NCBI GenBank assembly: GCA_029562975.1
Contig: JAKQTR010000038.1
Coordinates: forward strand, 124,001-188,000
Direction: 5' to 3'
Source: Acidobacteriota bacterium
GTDB lineage: Bacteria > Acidobacteriota > Vicinamibacteria > Vicinamibacterales > JAKQTR01
DNA length: 64,000 nucleotides
Made by a program: the position numbers and the translations under genes. The notes beneath the pieces were generated by a model that saw nothing but the letters and a program-made list of their open reading frames with translations, was not told the origin of the DNA and made no database searches. Positions 1-7,871 of the stretch are shown here, in pieces. Numbering within the stretch: the first letter of the stretch is position 1; every line of letters begins with the position of its first letter.

Positions 1-1
1 C

Positions 2-511
2 TACATGATTCCGCTGATCCCCGCCGTCGGCGTCGGGCTCGGGATCGCCGTCGGCCTCGCTGGACGGGCGAAGCCGATCCTGGCGGCTGCCGCGATTGCC
101 GCGCTGGCCCTCGGCCCGCGCCCGATGGACCCGTCGTCGCCGATGGTGCTCGAGGCGCAGTGGGACCGCCCGAACCAGATCGGCCGCGGCCTGGTGGCGG
201 CGCACCTGCGCACACACTGGGACGGCGGGCCCATCTTGGCCAGCATGGGCTCACTCGCGCACTTCATGCAGGAACTGTCGCTCGACGGGTTCCGCATCCG
301 GGACTTCCTCCACGAAGGCAACGGAGAGCTATGGGAGTCGGCGCTGGCGCAGCCCGATCCCCACGTGGCCTGGATCCTGGTGGAAGAAGTCGCTGAAGGA
401 GGCGACGTGATTGCCTCCCGGATGCGGCAGCGCCCCCGTCTTCTCGCCGGTTACGATCGCGTGGCGGAAGGCGGGGGCGTGGCCCTCTATCGGCGGAAGC
501 CGGCCGGCTAG
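2..511 (+). CDS. C-terminal end of a membrane glycosyltransferase-like protein (5' partial)
   Basis: The frame is open at the left edge, so the true start lies outside the window. What remains is a short hydrophobic stretch (Ala/Gly/Leu-rich, first ~45 residues) followed by a soluble domain of about 120 residues. That architecture, with ILASMGSLAHFMQ and WILVEE near the end, resembles the extracytoplasmic tail of GT39/PMT-type membrane glycosyltransferases, which use polyprenyl-phosphate sugars. The family call is an inference from overall look only; no catalytic residue is in view. The stop overlaps the end of the convergent outer-membrane protein gene by 4 bases. Confidence 0.5.
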   Translation, partial: YMIPLIPAVGVGLGIAVGLAGRAKPILAAAAIAALALGPRPMDPSSPMVLEAQWDRPNQIGRGLVAAHLRTHWDGGPILASMGSLAHFMQELSLDGFRIRDFLHEGNGELWESALAQPDPHVAWILVEEVAEGGDVIASRMRQRPRLLAGYDRVAEGGGVALYRRKPAG

Positions 512-1206
512 AAGCGGAACCCGAACGTCAGGAGCGCGCTCGCCCCGCCGAGATCGATGCGGTTGGTCAGAAAACGATCGACGGGGAGTTCGCCTTCGCC
601 CCACTGGTACCGCCCCTCGACGCCGATCGTCGCGCGGCCGCCGACGTGGGCCCGCAGGCCCGCCAGGGCGACCGGCCCGAACGCGGAGCCGCTGCCGACG
701 TAGCGGTCCGTGTAGATGCTGTAGTCGGTAAGATCCACGAAGTCGCCGACTTCGCTGTAGCGGAAGAGGTACGCGCTCATGCCTCCGCCGACGTAGGGAT
801 CGAGACCGCGCCGGACGCCGAACGGATGGATCTTCGCGAGGACGCTCACCGGCGCGATGCGCAGCTTGAGATCGGTCTGCAGATCGTAACCGGCCTCGTC
901 GACCCAGTCCGCCCAGACCGCTGGGGCCGTCCGCTGGTAGAAGCTCGCCCCGATGCCAACCTCGAGATGATCGGTCAGGGCCACTGCCCACTCGGCGCCC
1001 ACCGTCGTGCCCTGCAGATCGTCGATGTCGAACCACAGGTAATCGAGGTTGGCAAGGAGCACGTCGTTGGCGGAGCGCGCGTCCGCGCTCCGGGGCACGA
1101 ACGATCCCACCTGGAACGTGACGGACTGCTGGGCGCTGGCCGGGGCCGCGAACGCGAGGGCGCACAGGAGCAGCACGGGCGGGGCAATCAAGGTTCGGCG
1201 TGTCAT
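508..1206 (-). CDS. Outer-membrane beta-barrel protein
   Basis: A 232-residue protein with a clear Sec signal peptide (MTRRTLIAPP, a hydrophobic core, then ASAQQ at the cleavage site). The rest alternates polar and aromatic residues in short strands, has repeated Gly/Tyr-rich turns, and ends in FGFRF, the C-terminal aromatic signal recognised by the BAM machinery. This fits a small 8-10-strand barrel of the OmpW/OmpA-like type. The start at 1206 was chosen over an upstream ATG at 1296 because GGAGGAA sits just before it and the signal peptide begins there. Ligand or function is unknown. It converges on the preceding gene. Confidence 0.75.
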   Translation of the reverse strand: MTRRTLIAPPVLLLCALAFAAPASAQQSVTFQVGSFVPRSADARSANDVLLANLDYLWFDIDDLQGTTVGAEWAVALTDHLEVGIGASFYQRTAPAVWADWVDEAGYDLQTDLKLRIAPVSVLAKIHPFGVRRGLDPYVGGGMSAYLFRYSEVGDFVDLTDYSIYTDRYVGSGSAFGPVALAGLRAHVGGRATIGVEGRYQWGEGELPVDRFLTNRIDLGGASALLTFGFRF

Positions 1207-1323
1207 GTCGGTTCCTCCGGGCCAGTCGGCCTGCCCGGATGAGAAGCACATCCGGTGCCAGGTATCACGGCGCTTCCGGTCGAAATTCAGCCGCATTCGG
1301 ACCGCTCCTGTCCTGGGGAGGTA

Positions 1324-2166
1324 TCAGGGCGTCCGGTTTCGTGAACGCTCGTCGCGGAACGAGCGGATGGTCTCCAGCATCAGCGGGTGGATCGCCGGCG
1401 CGGCAGCCAGCACGTGTCCGGCCCGCGCCCGAAACGGCGAGCCATCGATTCCCGACAGTGCGCCGCCGGCTTCCTCCACCAGGAGGCTCGCGGCCGCGAC
1501 GTCCCAGGGCTTGAGGCCGTCCTCCCAGAAGCCGTCGAAGCGGCCGGCCGCCACATAGGCCATGTCGAGAGCGGCGGACCCAAGGCGGCGCACGGCCCGC
1601 GCCCGGTGAATGAAGGCGCCGAAGAGCCCGAGGACCTCGTCTGCGTGCGCGTGGATGTCGTACGGAAAGCCGGTGACCAGCAGCGCGTCGATGAGGCGCG
1701 CGGCGCGCGAGACCCGGAGCGGCGCTCCGTTCAGGTACGCGCCGCCGCCACGCTCGGCGGTGAACAGTTCCTTCCGCGTCGGGTCGTAGATAGCCGCCAC
1801 CTCGACGCGGCCGTCGATCTCGAGCGCCAGCGAGGCGCAGAAAATCGGCAGGCCATGGGCGTAGTTCGTCGTGCCATCGATTGGGTCAAAGATCCAGCAG
1901 CAGCCCGACGCCGGCGGCGCCGGGACGGACCCTCCCAATTCCTCCGCGAGGATGGCGTGCGAGGGGAACCTCGACGCCAGCACGTCGCGGCACATCCGCT
2001 CCGCCGCCAGGTCCGCGTCGGTGACGAGATCGATCTCGCCCTTCAGCCCGATGGTGAGGCCGCGGGCGAGCGTGGCAAGCTGGATCTCGCCGGCGCGCAG
2101 CACGATGTCGATGGCGGTGGCGAGGAAACGCGGATCGAGCGGCATGGAGGCGGCGCTGCTGCTCAC
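1324..2166 (-). CDS. suhB: Inositol-1-monophosphatase family protein (SuhB-like)
   Basis: A 280-residue protein of the Mg2+-dependent inositol monophosphatase/SuhB family, which dephosphorylates inositol-1-phosphate or related sugar phosphates. Visible motifs: EELGG (residues 75-79), the metal-binding DPIDGTTN (94-101), and WDVAAASLLVEEAGG near the C-terminus, all in the family order and at the usual length. The GTG start at 2166 overlaps the stop of the upstream ATPase gene (GTGA), suggesting translational coupling; an ATG at 2145 (MPLDPRF) is an alternative. Whether it is an inositol phosphatase or the SuhB antitermination-type protein cannot be told from sequence. Confidence 0.88.
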   Translation of the reverse strand: MSSSAASMPLDPRFLATAIDIVLRAGEIQLATLARGLTIGLKGEIDLVTDADLAAERMCRDVLASRFPSHAILAEELGGSVPAPPASGCCWIFDPIDGTTNYAHGLPIFCASLALEIDGRVEVAAIYDPTRKELFTAERGGGAYLNGAPLRVSRAARLIDALLVTGFPYDIHAHADEVLGLFGAFIHRARAVRRLGSAALDMAYVAAGRFDGFWEDGLKPWDVAAASLLVEEAGGALSGIDGSPFRARAGHVLAAAPAIHPLMLETIRSFRDERSRNRTP

Positions 2167-2612
2167 GCCCTCGGCGCGAGGCGCTTCAGCAGATGGACTT
2201 CCATGCCTCCCGCCGCGCTCCGGTCGAGGCGCACGTCGTCCATGAAGCTGCGCATGAAGAAGATGCCCCGCCCGCTCGACTTGAGCAGGTTCTCGGGCGC
2301 CAGCGGGTCGGCCAAGGCTTCGGGATCGAAGCCCTCGCCTTCGTCGCTGACGGCGATCTCGAGTTCGCCGGGCGGCGGCACCCGCCGAGTGGTGAATTCA
2401 ACGGTGACGTACTTCGACCGATCGTGGTGGTTCCCGTGCTTGATGGCGTTGATGACCGACTCCCGCACGGCGACTTCCATCCAGGTCAGCGCGTCCTCGT
2501 CGAGGTCCAGCTGGCGGCCGATGTGGTCGCTGACCATTTGGACCAGGTCGAGCATTTCGAAGGCGCTGTTGAAGTGCAGACGGACGGTGGTGTCGGGTGC
2601 TGGTCGCGCCAT
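2163..2612 (-). CDS. Anti-sigma-factor-type ATP-binding protein (RsbW/HATPase_c_2)
   Basis: A 149-residue GHKL-fold protein with the N-box (E51, N55, KHGN around 59-62), the G1 box DEGEGFD (90-96) and the G2 box GRGIFFMR (114-121). There is no dimerisation or sensor domain, so it matches stand-alone serine kinases/anti-sigma factors of the RsbW/SpoIIAB type, which bind a sigma factor or phosphorylate an anti-anti-sigma factor. No partner STAS protein or sigma factor lies nearby. ATG at 2612 was taken as the start; an in-frame ATG at 2654 would add 14 residues. The stop overlaps the suhB start. Confidence 0.8.
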   Translation of the reverse strand: MARPAPDTTVRLHFNSAFEMLDLVQMVSDHIGRQLDLDEDALTWMEVAVRESVINAIKHGNHHDRSKYVTVEFTTRRVPPPGELEIAVSDEGEGFDPEALADPLAPENLLKSSGRGIFFMRSFMDDVRLDRSAAGGMEVHLLKRLAPRA

Positions 2613-2677
2613 CGATGAGCCGGCCACAGGCGGGGGCCGGGCCGGGTTCCCCATACCATAGCCCAGATCCGAGCCGA

Positions 2678-2686
2678 TGCTATAGT
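2678..2686 (+). promoter_or_regulatory. Extended -10 promoter for aroK
   Basis: TGC followed by TATAGT forms an extended -10 element (TGn-TATAAT, five of six in the hexamer). No -35 match is visible at the right distance. It lies about 52 bases before the aroK GTG, in the gap between two divergent genes. Confidence 0.45.
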
Positions 2687-2738
2687 GCAAACGTGAGCGG
2701 CGGGCCCGCGCCAGGGGCGTTCGGGCGGGGAGGCGCGA

Positions 2739-3239
2739 GTGAGGGCCGACAAGGTCTACATCGTCGGGTTCACCTCGGCGGGCAAGACGTCGCTGGCCCG
2801 TGAACTCGGCCGGCGCCTGGGCTGGCGGGTCGAGGACGTGGACGAGGGAGTCGAGGCCCGCGAGCGCCGCAGCGTGGCCGCCATCTTCGCCGCCGACGGC
2901 GAGCCGTACTTCCGGGCCATCGAGCGCCAGGTCGTGCAGGGGCTGCTGGGGCTGCGCGAGGCGGTCGTGGCCACCGGCGCGGGCACCTTCGTCGAGCCCG
3001 ACCTGCGGGCGCTCATCAGGGCGGACGGGGCGGTCTTCTGGATCGACGTGCCGCTTGCACGGCTGATCGGCCGGCTGCCGCAGGACGGCAGCCGGCCGCT
3101 GGCGCGCAGCCGGGCCGAACTGGCGCAGGTCTTCGAGGCGCGCCGTTTGGCCTACGCCGAGGCCCACGTGCGGCTCGACGGTTCCCGAGCGACAGTCGAG
3201 GAGCTGGCCGACGCGGTCATGGACTGGCTGGGTGCATAG
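2739..3239 (+). CDS. aroK: Shikimate kinase
   Basis: A 166-residue P-loop kinase that phosphorylates shikimate in aromatic amino-acid synthesis. The P-loop is GFTSAGKT (10-17); D33 and D35 correspond to the shikimate/Mg2+-binding DxD; R59 lies in the EPYFRAIE segment; a SRPLARS lid segment follows. The usual GGG substrate-binding motif reads GAG (80-82, in ATGAG), a mild departure. GTG at 2739 is preceded by GGGGAGG at good spacing. The 3' end overlaps a possible upstream GTG of the phosphoesterase gene, so the two are probably co-transcribed. Confidence 0.82.
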   Translation: MRADKVYIVGFTSAGKTSLARELGRRLGWRVEDVDEGVEARERRSVAAIFAADGEPYFRAIERQVVQGLLGLREAVVATGAGTFVEPDLRALIRADGAVFWIDVPLARLIGRLPQDGSRPLARSRAELAQVFEARRLAYAEAHVRLDGSRATVEELADAVMDWLGA

Positions 3240-3249
3240 GCGGCCGCCC

Positions 3250-3987
3250 ATGCGATACCTGATCCTGAGCGACGTCCACGCGAATATCGACGCCCTCGAG
3301 CAGGTGCTGGCCGACGCGGCGCGGCACGGTGCGCACCGCGTGCTCCTGCTGGGCGATCTCGTCGGCTACAACGCCGACCCGAACGGCGTCATCGCGCGGA
3401 TCAAGGGCCTGGCGGTGGAAGCTGCCGTCCGGGGCAACCACGACCGCGTGGCGGCCGGCCTTGGAACCCCGGCGAACTTCAACGCCGCAGCGCGCGCCAG
3501 CGCCGCGGCGACCTCGGCCATGCTGACGCAGGAGAGCCGCGACTACCTGCGCCGCCTCCCGCCGGGGCCCATCGCCGTGAGCCCGCTGGTCGAAATCTGC
3601 CACGGCACGCCCTTCGACGAAGACGAGTACGTGTTCGACAGGCTGGACGCCGTCAACGCCATCCAGTCGGCAAGCCGGCCGCTCTGCCTGTTCGGGCACA
3701 CGCATACGCCGTTTGCGATGCGCATGACGGGAGACGAGGCCGCCTTCCCTGACGTGTCGGATGGCTCGACGTTCCGGATCGAGGAGGGGAATCGCTACCT
3801 CGTCAACGTGGGGTCGGTGGGCCAGCCGCGCGACGGCGATCCGCGCGCCGCCTACGGCATCCTCGACACGGACGGGCCTTCTCTCACCTGCTACCGGGTC
3901 GCCTATCCGGTGGAACGGGCCGGGGCGCGCATCCGCGAGGCGGGCCTCCCGGCCGGCCTCGCTTCACGCCTGGCCGTGGGCCGCTGA
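3250..3987 (+). CDS. Metallophosphoesterase (YfcE/PrpE-like)
   Basis: A 245-residue calcineurin-like phosphoesterase. All metal-binding blocks are present in order: SDVHAN (7-12), GDLVGYN, GNHD, and GHTHTPF, followed by the NVGSVGQPRDGDPRAAYG segment typical of the family. Such enzymes hydrolyse phosphodiesters or phosphomonoesters; the substrate is not predictable. The ATG at 3250 was preferred because the conserved MRYLILSDVH begins there; a GTG at 3232 overlapping the aroK stop would add six residues. Confidence 0.82.
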   Translation: MRYLILSDVHANIDALEQVLADAARHGAHRVLLLGDLVGYNADPNGVIARIKGLAVEAAVRGNHDRVAAGLGTPANFNAAARASAAATSAMLTQESRDYLRRLPPGPIAVSPLVEICHGTPFDEDEYVFDRLDAVNAIQSASRPLCLFGHTHTPFAMRMTGDEAAFPDVSDGSTFRIEEGNRYLVNVGSVGQPRDGDPRAAYGILDTDGPSLTCYRVAYPVERAGARIREAGLPAGLASRLAVGR

Positions 3988-4009
3988 CGGGCGCCCTCCG
4001 CCCCTCGCC

Positions 4010-4195
4010 TCAGGCCTGCCGACTCGCGCCGCGCGCGGCCTTGGCGGCGGCGCGGGCGTCGGCGTCCTGCCTCCGGCGCTGCTCGGCGGCAAACGCGTCC
4101 CGGGCTGCCCGCGAGCCCAGCACCCAGCCGATGACGATGCCGACGAGCACCGTCGCCGGGATGTAGATGAAATGACCGGCCCCCATCTCCCCCAC
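4010..4195 (-). CDS. Small single-pass membrane protein at the end of the ccm operon
   Basis: A 61-residue protein with one transmembrane helix (about residues 10-27) followed by a charged Arg/Ala-rich helix. I do not recognise a family. It is the last gene of the cytochrome c maturation series, 10 bases after ccmD. GTG at 4195 was chosen because AAGGGGG lies six bases upstream; the ATG at 4186 has a purine run directly against it. By size and position it could be a second CcmD-like subunit, but this is only an inference. Confidence 0.6.
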   Translation of the reverse strand: MGEMGAGHFIYIPATVLVGIVIGWVLGSRAARDAFAAEQRRRQDADARAAAKAARGASRQA

Positions 4196-4205
4196 GGCGG
4201 CCCCC

Positions 4206-4484
4206 TTACGCCTTCGGCAGGCGCCGCCCGAGATCCTTCATCTCCCGCTCCAGCTTCGTGATCCTGCGCCAGAGCGACCAGGTGTAGGCCACGAGCACGG
4301 CCCACACGAGCGCGTAGGCCGCGATGAGGAACGGAGCGGCCGGGAGTCGCTCGGCCTGCGGGAGCGACGCGATGGGCACATAGTCCCCCGGCGTCCCGGG
4401 CTGCGGCGGGGCCGGCTGCCAGGCCTGCAGAACCGGGCCCGACACCAAGGCGGCGAGGGCGAGCGCGAGCAGCAGTCTCTTCAT
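4206..4484 (-). CDS. ccmD: CcmD family protein (heme exporter subunit)
   Basis: A 92-residue membrane protein that follows ccmC. It has an N-terminal hydrophobic, signal-like segment, a Pro-rich linker, and a second helix containing AYALVWAVLVAYTWSLWRR followed by a charged coiled helix (ITKLEREMKDLGRR). A single helix followed by a basic/coiled tail is the CcmD pattern; CcmD holds the CcmABC-heme-CcmE complex together. The N-terminal extension makes it longer than the classical ~60-residue CcmD. Position directly after ccmC supports the call. Confidence 0.75.
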   Translation of the reverse strand: MKRLLLALALAALVSGPVLQAWQPAPPQPGTPGDYVPIASLPQAERLPAAPFLIAAYALVWAVLVAYTWSLWRRITKLEREMKDLGRRLPKA

Positions 4485-4511
4485 ACGCAGGTTCCAGGAG
4501 GCGCGGCGGCC

Positions 4512-5168
4512 TCACTCATCGAGCGCCAGGAACAGGGCCTCCGCTTCCGCGCGCCGCTCTTCGAGGCGCAGCCGCAGCGCCAGCAGGAGCGCGTACAACA
4601 GGGCGAACGCGGACACGCAGAACCAGAACGCGCTGCGCATCCCGGGTTCGAGCGTCATGATGACGCTGGTCTTCGGGTGGAGCGTCCGCCAGTAGTTCAC
4701 CGACACGTACACGAACGGCACGTTGGCCATGCCGAAGAGCGCCATCGCGCCGGCGAGTTTCTCCGATCCCGGACCCCCGTACCGCCGCACCAGCAGGTAC
4801 GCGGCGAACATCAGCCAGAGCAGCAGCGAGGAGGTGAGCCGCGCGTCCCAGTCCCACCACACGCCCCAGGCCTTCCGCGCCCACAAGGGGCCCGTCGCCA
4901 GGACGATCAGGCCGAACACCACCACGAGTTCCCCGGCGGCGGAGGCCAGCCGATCGGCGGCGGCGGACCGGCGAAAGAGGTATGCCGCGCTCGCGGTGCC
5001 GCACACCACAGCGGACACGAACATGAGCATCGCCGACGGCACGTGGTAGTAGAAGATCCGCTGCACGAGCCCCATTGTCGCCTCGGCCGGGGCGTTTGCC
5101 ACGACGGCCGGGGCGGCGGCGAACAGCGCCATGGCGAGACACGCGAGCGGCGCGAACACCCGGGTCAT
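4512..5168 (-). CDS. ccmC: Heme exporter CcmC
   Basis: A 218-residue inner-membrane protein of the heme handling protein family, with six predicted helices. The periplasmic tryptophan-rich WWD signature reads WGVWWDWD (101-108). The two external histidines that ligate heme in CcmC are visible at H42 (YYHVPSA) and H164 (LHPKTS). CcmC loads heme onto CcmE. The ATG at 5168 overlaps the ccmB stop by one base (TGATG), indicating coupled translation. Length and motifs are those of the family. Confidence 0.92.
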   Translation of the reverse strand: MTRVFAPLACLAMALFAAAPAVVANAPAEATMGLVQRIFYYHVPSAMLMFVSAVVCGTASAAYLFRRSAAADRLASAAGELVVVFGLIVLATGPLWARKAWGVWWDWDARLTSSLLLWLMFAAYLLVRRYGGPGSEKLAGAMALFGMANVPFVYVSVNYWRTLHPKTSVIMTLEPGMRSAFWFCVSAFALLYALLLALRLRLEERRAEAEALFLALDE

Positions 5169-5854
5169 CACTGCTCCGTCATCAGAGGCTCGAACGTCCA
5201 CAGGGACAGCGTGACGAACACGACGTCGAAGAACACGAGGAGCGCCGCCCAGAACCGCGCCATGGCCTCGTCGGGCACGGGCTGCAGGATGGCGGCGGTG
5301 CCGCGGACTCCGGCGATGATGACCGGAATCGTGATCGGATACAAGAGCACGGGGAGCAGCACGTCGCGGCTCCGGGCACGGACCAGCATTGCCGCGAACA
5401 GGGTGCCCACCGACGCGAAGCCGAGGGTGCCCGCGGCCAGCAGCGCCGCCAGCCACAGCGGGCTGGCCGTGATCGGCGCCGCGAAGAACAGGGCGATGAG
5501 CGGCAACAGCGCGGCCTCGACGATCGCCAGCAGGACCAGCATGCCGAGGAGCTTGCCCACGTAGACGGCGGGCCGATCCGAGGGCGCCAGCATGAGCGCG
5601 CGCAGCGTGTCGGTGTACCGCTCGCGCTCGAAGGTCCGGCCGAGCCCGAGCGTGCCCGAGAAGGCGACGGCGATCCACAGGATGGCCGCCGCGGCGTCGG
5701 GCATCGCCCGGCCCTCGCGCACGAGGGCGAAGGCGAACACCAGCACGCACGAGGCCGCGAAGAAGACCGTCGTGTACACGATCTCGCGGCTGCGCATCTC
5801 GACGGCGGCGTCCTTGCGCAGGATGGCCCACGCCACCCGCATGAACTCCCTCAC
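5168..5854 (-). CDS. ccmB: Heme exporter subunit CcmB
   Basis: A 228-residue integral membrane protein with six hydrophobic segments and family landmarks such as LGRTFERER and YPITIPVIIAG. CcmB is the permease partner of the CcmA ATPase; together they release heme-loaded CcmE from CcmC/CcmD. The GTG at 5854 overlaps the ccmA stop (GTGA) and has GGGAG seven bases upstream; an ATG at 5842 is the alternative but has poor spacing. Confidence 0.9.
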   Translation of the reverse strand: MREFMRVAWAILRKDAAVEMRSREIVYTTVFFAASCVLVFAFALVREGRAMPDAAAAILWIAVAFSGTLGLGRTFERERYTDTLRALMLAPSDRPAVYVGKLLGMLVLLAIVEAALLPLIALFFAAPITASPLWLAALLAAGTLGFASVGTLFAAMLVRARSRDVLLPVLLYPITIPVIIAGVRGTAAILQPVPDEAMARFWAALLVFFDVVFVTLSLWTFEPLMTEQ

Positions 5855-6582
5855 GACGCGCTCCCGCCGGAGGGCGCCGTGGCGCGCAGCGCCTCGCGAT
5901 AGCGTTCTCGCGCCTGTCCGCCGGAGGGCGCCGTCGCGCGCACGCGCCCGTCGCCGAGTACCAGGGCCTCGTCGAGCACGCGTTCGGCGAGATCCAAGTC
6001 GTGCGTCGCGAGCACGACGATGGCCCCGTCCGACTTCAGGCCGCGCAGGCGGGCGACGAGCGCGGCGCCCGACGCCTCGTCCAGTCCGGTGAAGGGCTCG
6101 TCGAGCAGCAGCAGCCGCGGGCCGTGCAAGAGCGCGCGTTCCAGCGCCAGCCGCTGGCGCATGCCCCGCGAGAACCCCGACACGACATCGTCTCCGCGCG
6201 ACTCGAGGCCCGCCGTCCGCAGCGCTTCCGCCACCCTGCTGCCGGCGTCGGGCAGGCCATAGAGCCTCGCGAAGAAGGCAAGGTTCTCGCGGGCCGTGAG
6301 ATCCGGATACAAGTACAGGTCGTGGCCGAGGAGCCCGATTCGCGCCCGCACGGCCGGCCCGCCCGTCCGCGCCTCGTGCGAGCCGTAGCGCACGCGGCCG
6401 GACGAGGGCGGGAGCAGCGTCGAGAGCACGGCGAGCAGGGTGGACTTCCCCGCTCCGTTCGGGCCGAGCAGGCCGACGATCCGGCCGGCCTCGCACACCA
6501 TCGATACCCTGCTGAGGGCGCGCCGCCGCCCGAAGCTGCGCGAGACCTCCTCGGCGACGACGCGATCGAAGTCGAGCGCCAT
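5851..6582 (-). CDS. ccmA: Heme exporter ATP-binding subunit CcmA
   Basis: A 243-residue ABC ATPase. Walker A is GPNGAGKST (40-48), Walker B is LLLLDEPFTGLD, and the H-loop reads ATHDLDLAE. The signature motif is the divergent FSRGMRQR rather than LSGGQ, as often seen in CcmA. It powers the CcmB permease in holo-CcmE release. The C-terminus carries an 18-codon tandem duplication (RATAPSGG occurs twice), which is unusual. It starts 11 bases after the upstream membrane protein gene. Confidence 0.9.
   Translation of the reverse strand: MALDFDRVVAEEVSRSFGRRRALSRVSMVCEAGRIVGLLGPNGAGKSTLLAVLSTLLPPSSGRVRYGSHEARTGGPAVRARIGLLGHDLYLYPDLTARENLAFFARLYGLPDAGSRVAEALRTAGLESRGDDVVSGFSRGMRQRLALERALLHGPRLLLLDEPFTGLDEASGAALVARLRGLKSDGAIVVLATHDLDLAERVLDEALVLGDGRVRATAPSGGQARERYREALRATAPSGGSAS
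5864..5942. repeat. 25-base direct repeat inside ccmA, 54-base period
   Basis: Copies at 5864-5888 and 5918-5942 differ at one base. The period is 54 bases, so the duplication is in frame and adds 18 residues to the CcmA C-terminus, with RATAPSGG repeated. It is outside the conserved ATPase core. Confidence 0.8.
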
Positions 6583-6593
6583 GCCGCCTCGCT

Positions 6594-7871
6594 CTAGCCC
6601 GCGGCCGCCGCGGTTCGGGACTCCTGCGCGTCCAGCTCGCCGTAGACCCGTTCGAGCTGGCGAACCAGATCCTCCCGGCGCGCCGCGTGCCGCGACTCGG
6701 AGATCGAGCCCGCCCGCCGTGCTTCTTCGACCCGCACGAGGTCCGCCAGCAGGCGCTCGCGGCGTTCGGCCAGCTGCGCGCGGCGGCCCGCGCCGCCGCC
6801 GGACACGGGGCCGGCGGAGAAGGCGGAGTACGCGCCCGCCGCGAGAATGACCAGGCCGAGGGCCAGCGCCACGTTTCGCCCGGTGCGGCTCCGGTGAGGA
6901 AGGCCGTCGAGCGAAATCGCCAGTTCCTGCCCCGCCGCCAGGGCGCCGCCGCTGCCGGCGACGAAGACGCTGCCGCCGTCCTCGCCTTGCCGGCTGCTCG
7001 TGAACTGCGGCGATGTCATCCGGGCAGCTCCGGCGCCTGCCAGGACCACGCGCAAGCCGTCCCAGTCCAGCGGAAACCGCTGCGCGACGACATGTGCGCC
7101 CGCCCCCGGTCGCACTGCATACGCGAGCTTCACCGGGGTCCTCCCCGGCTTGATGGGGTTGTTGATCGTGACGCGGCGGCCCCGAATCGTCACCTGTTGC
7201 GTGTCTTCGATTGGCGCGGCTTGCTCGGCGCCGTCGGGAAGCGTGAAGGAGAGCTCCGGCGAGGGGCTGACGGGCGCGGTCCCGGCATTGACGAGTTCAA
7301 AGAGATAGAAGACCTCCAGCACGTCGTCTTCAAGCTCGATGTGGATGCGGCTGCCGCTGCCGAACGAGAGGCCCGAGGCGCGGGCCCCGGAGCCGCCGGC
7401 CATCGGGGCCGGGTCGGCCGTGGGCGGCGTCCCGACGGCCGAGGGCGCGCTGCCCGGCGGCGGCTCCGCGCCTGCAGAGGCTGCCCCGCCTCCGGCCACC
7501 AGCACGAGGCGAACACCCGCGCTCGCCGGCATGCCGAAGGCGCTCGACTCGAGCCGTTCTTCGCCGACGAGGGCAACGGCACGCACCTGGACGCCAGCCT
7601 CGACGCCCTCGAACAGCGCCCGGCCAGCGGCGTCAGTCCGGGCCGACCGGGTGCCGGCACCGACGATCAGCTGGACCTCGTGGCCGGCGATATTGTCTGC
7701 CATCGTGCCGCGCACCAGGCGAACCGACACCGTGCCCGGCGCCACGTCCGGGCTCGGGATCGGGATGCCCGACATCTGCCTCGCGTCCATGCCCTGCGCC
7801 GCCGCGTGTCCGAGCGCCGCCGCGAGGCACGCCGCCAGCCCGATCCCGCAACGCGCCGCGCGCGTGGTCAT
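6594..7871 (-). CDS. Membrane-anchored protein of the ccm operon: signal peptide, Ig/CarboxypepD-like domain, TM helix, coiled tail
   Basis: A 425-residue protein of unknown function. Seen in order: Sec signal peptide (residues 1-26); a domain at about 45-125 with VSVRLVRGT and DAAGRALFEGVEAG, like a carboxypeptidase-regulatory or transthyretin-type beta fold; a Pro/Ala-rich linker; a second beta-rich periplasmic domain (about 165-325); a transmembrane helix near 333-350; and a cytoplasmic charged helical hairpin (about 362-412). The tail LLADLVRVEEARRAGSIS resembles the leucine-rich hairpin of CcmI-type proteins. The start has GAGGAGG upstream and overlaps the stop of the zinc-ribbon gene (ATGA). 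A role in apocytochrome handling is inferred only from its place between ccmF and ccmA. Confidence 0.75.
   Translation of the reverse strand: MTTRAARCGIGLAACLAAALGHAAAQGMDARQMSGIPIPSPDVAPGTVSVRLVRGTMADNIAGHEVQLIVGAGTRSARTDAAGRALFEGVEAGVQVRAVALVGEERLESSAFGMPASAGVRLVLVAGGGAASAGAEPPPGSAPSAVGTPPTADPAPMAGGSGARASGLSFGSGSRIHIELEDDVLEVFYLFELVNAGTAPVSPSPELSFTLPDGAEQAAPIEDTQQVTIRGRRVTINNPIKPGRTPVKLAYAVRPGAGAHVVAQRFPLDWDGLRVVLAGAGAARMTSPQFTSSRQGEDGGSVFVAGSGGALAAGQELAISLDGLPHRSRTGRNVALALGLVILAAGAYSAFSAGPVSGGGAGRRAQLAERRERLLADLVRVEEARRAGSISESRHAARREDLVRQLERVYGELDAQESRTAAAAG

Noticed and set aside
3217-3705. Minus-strand frame opposite the phosphoesterase
   Set aside because: No motif; the plus-strand gene has all metal-binding blocks.
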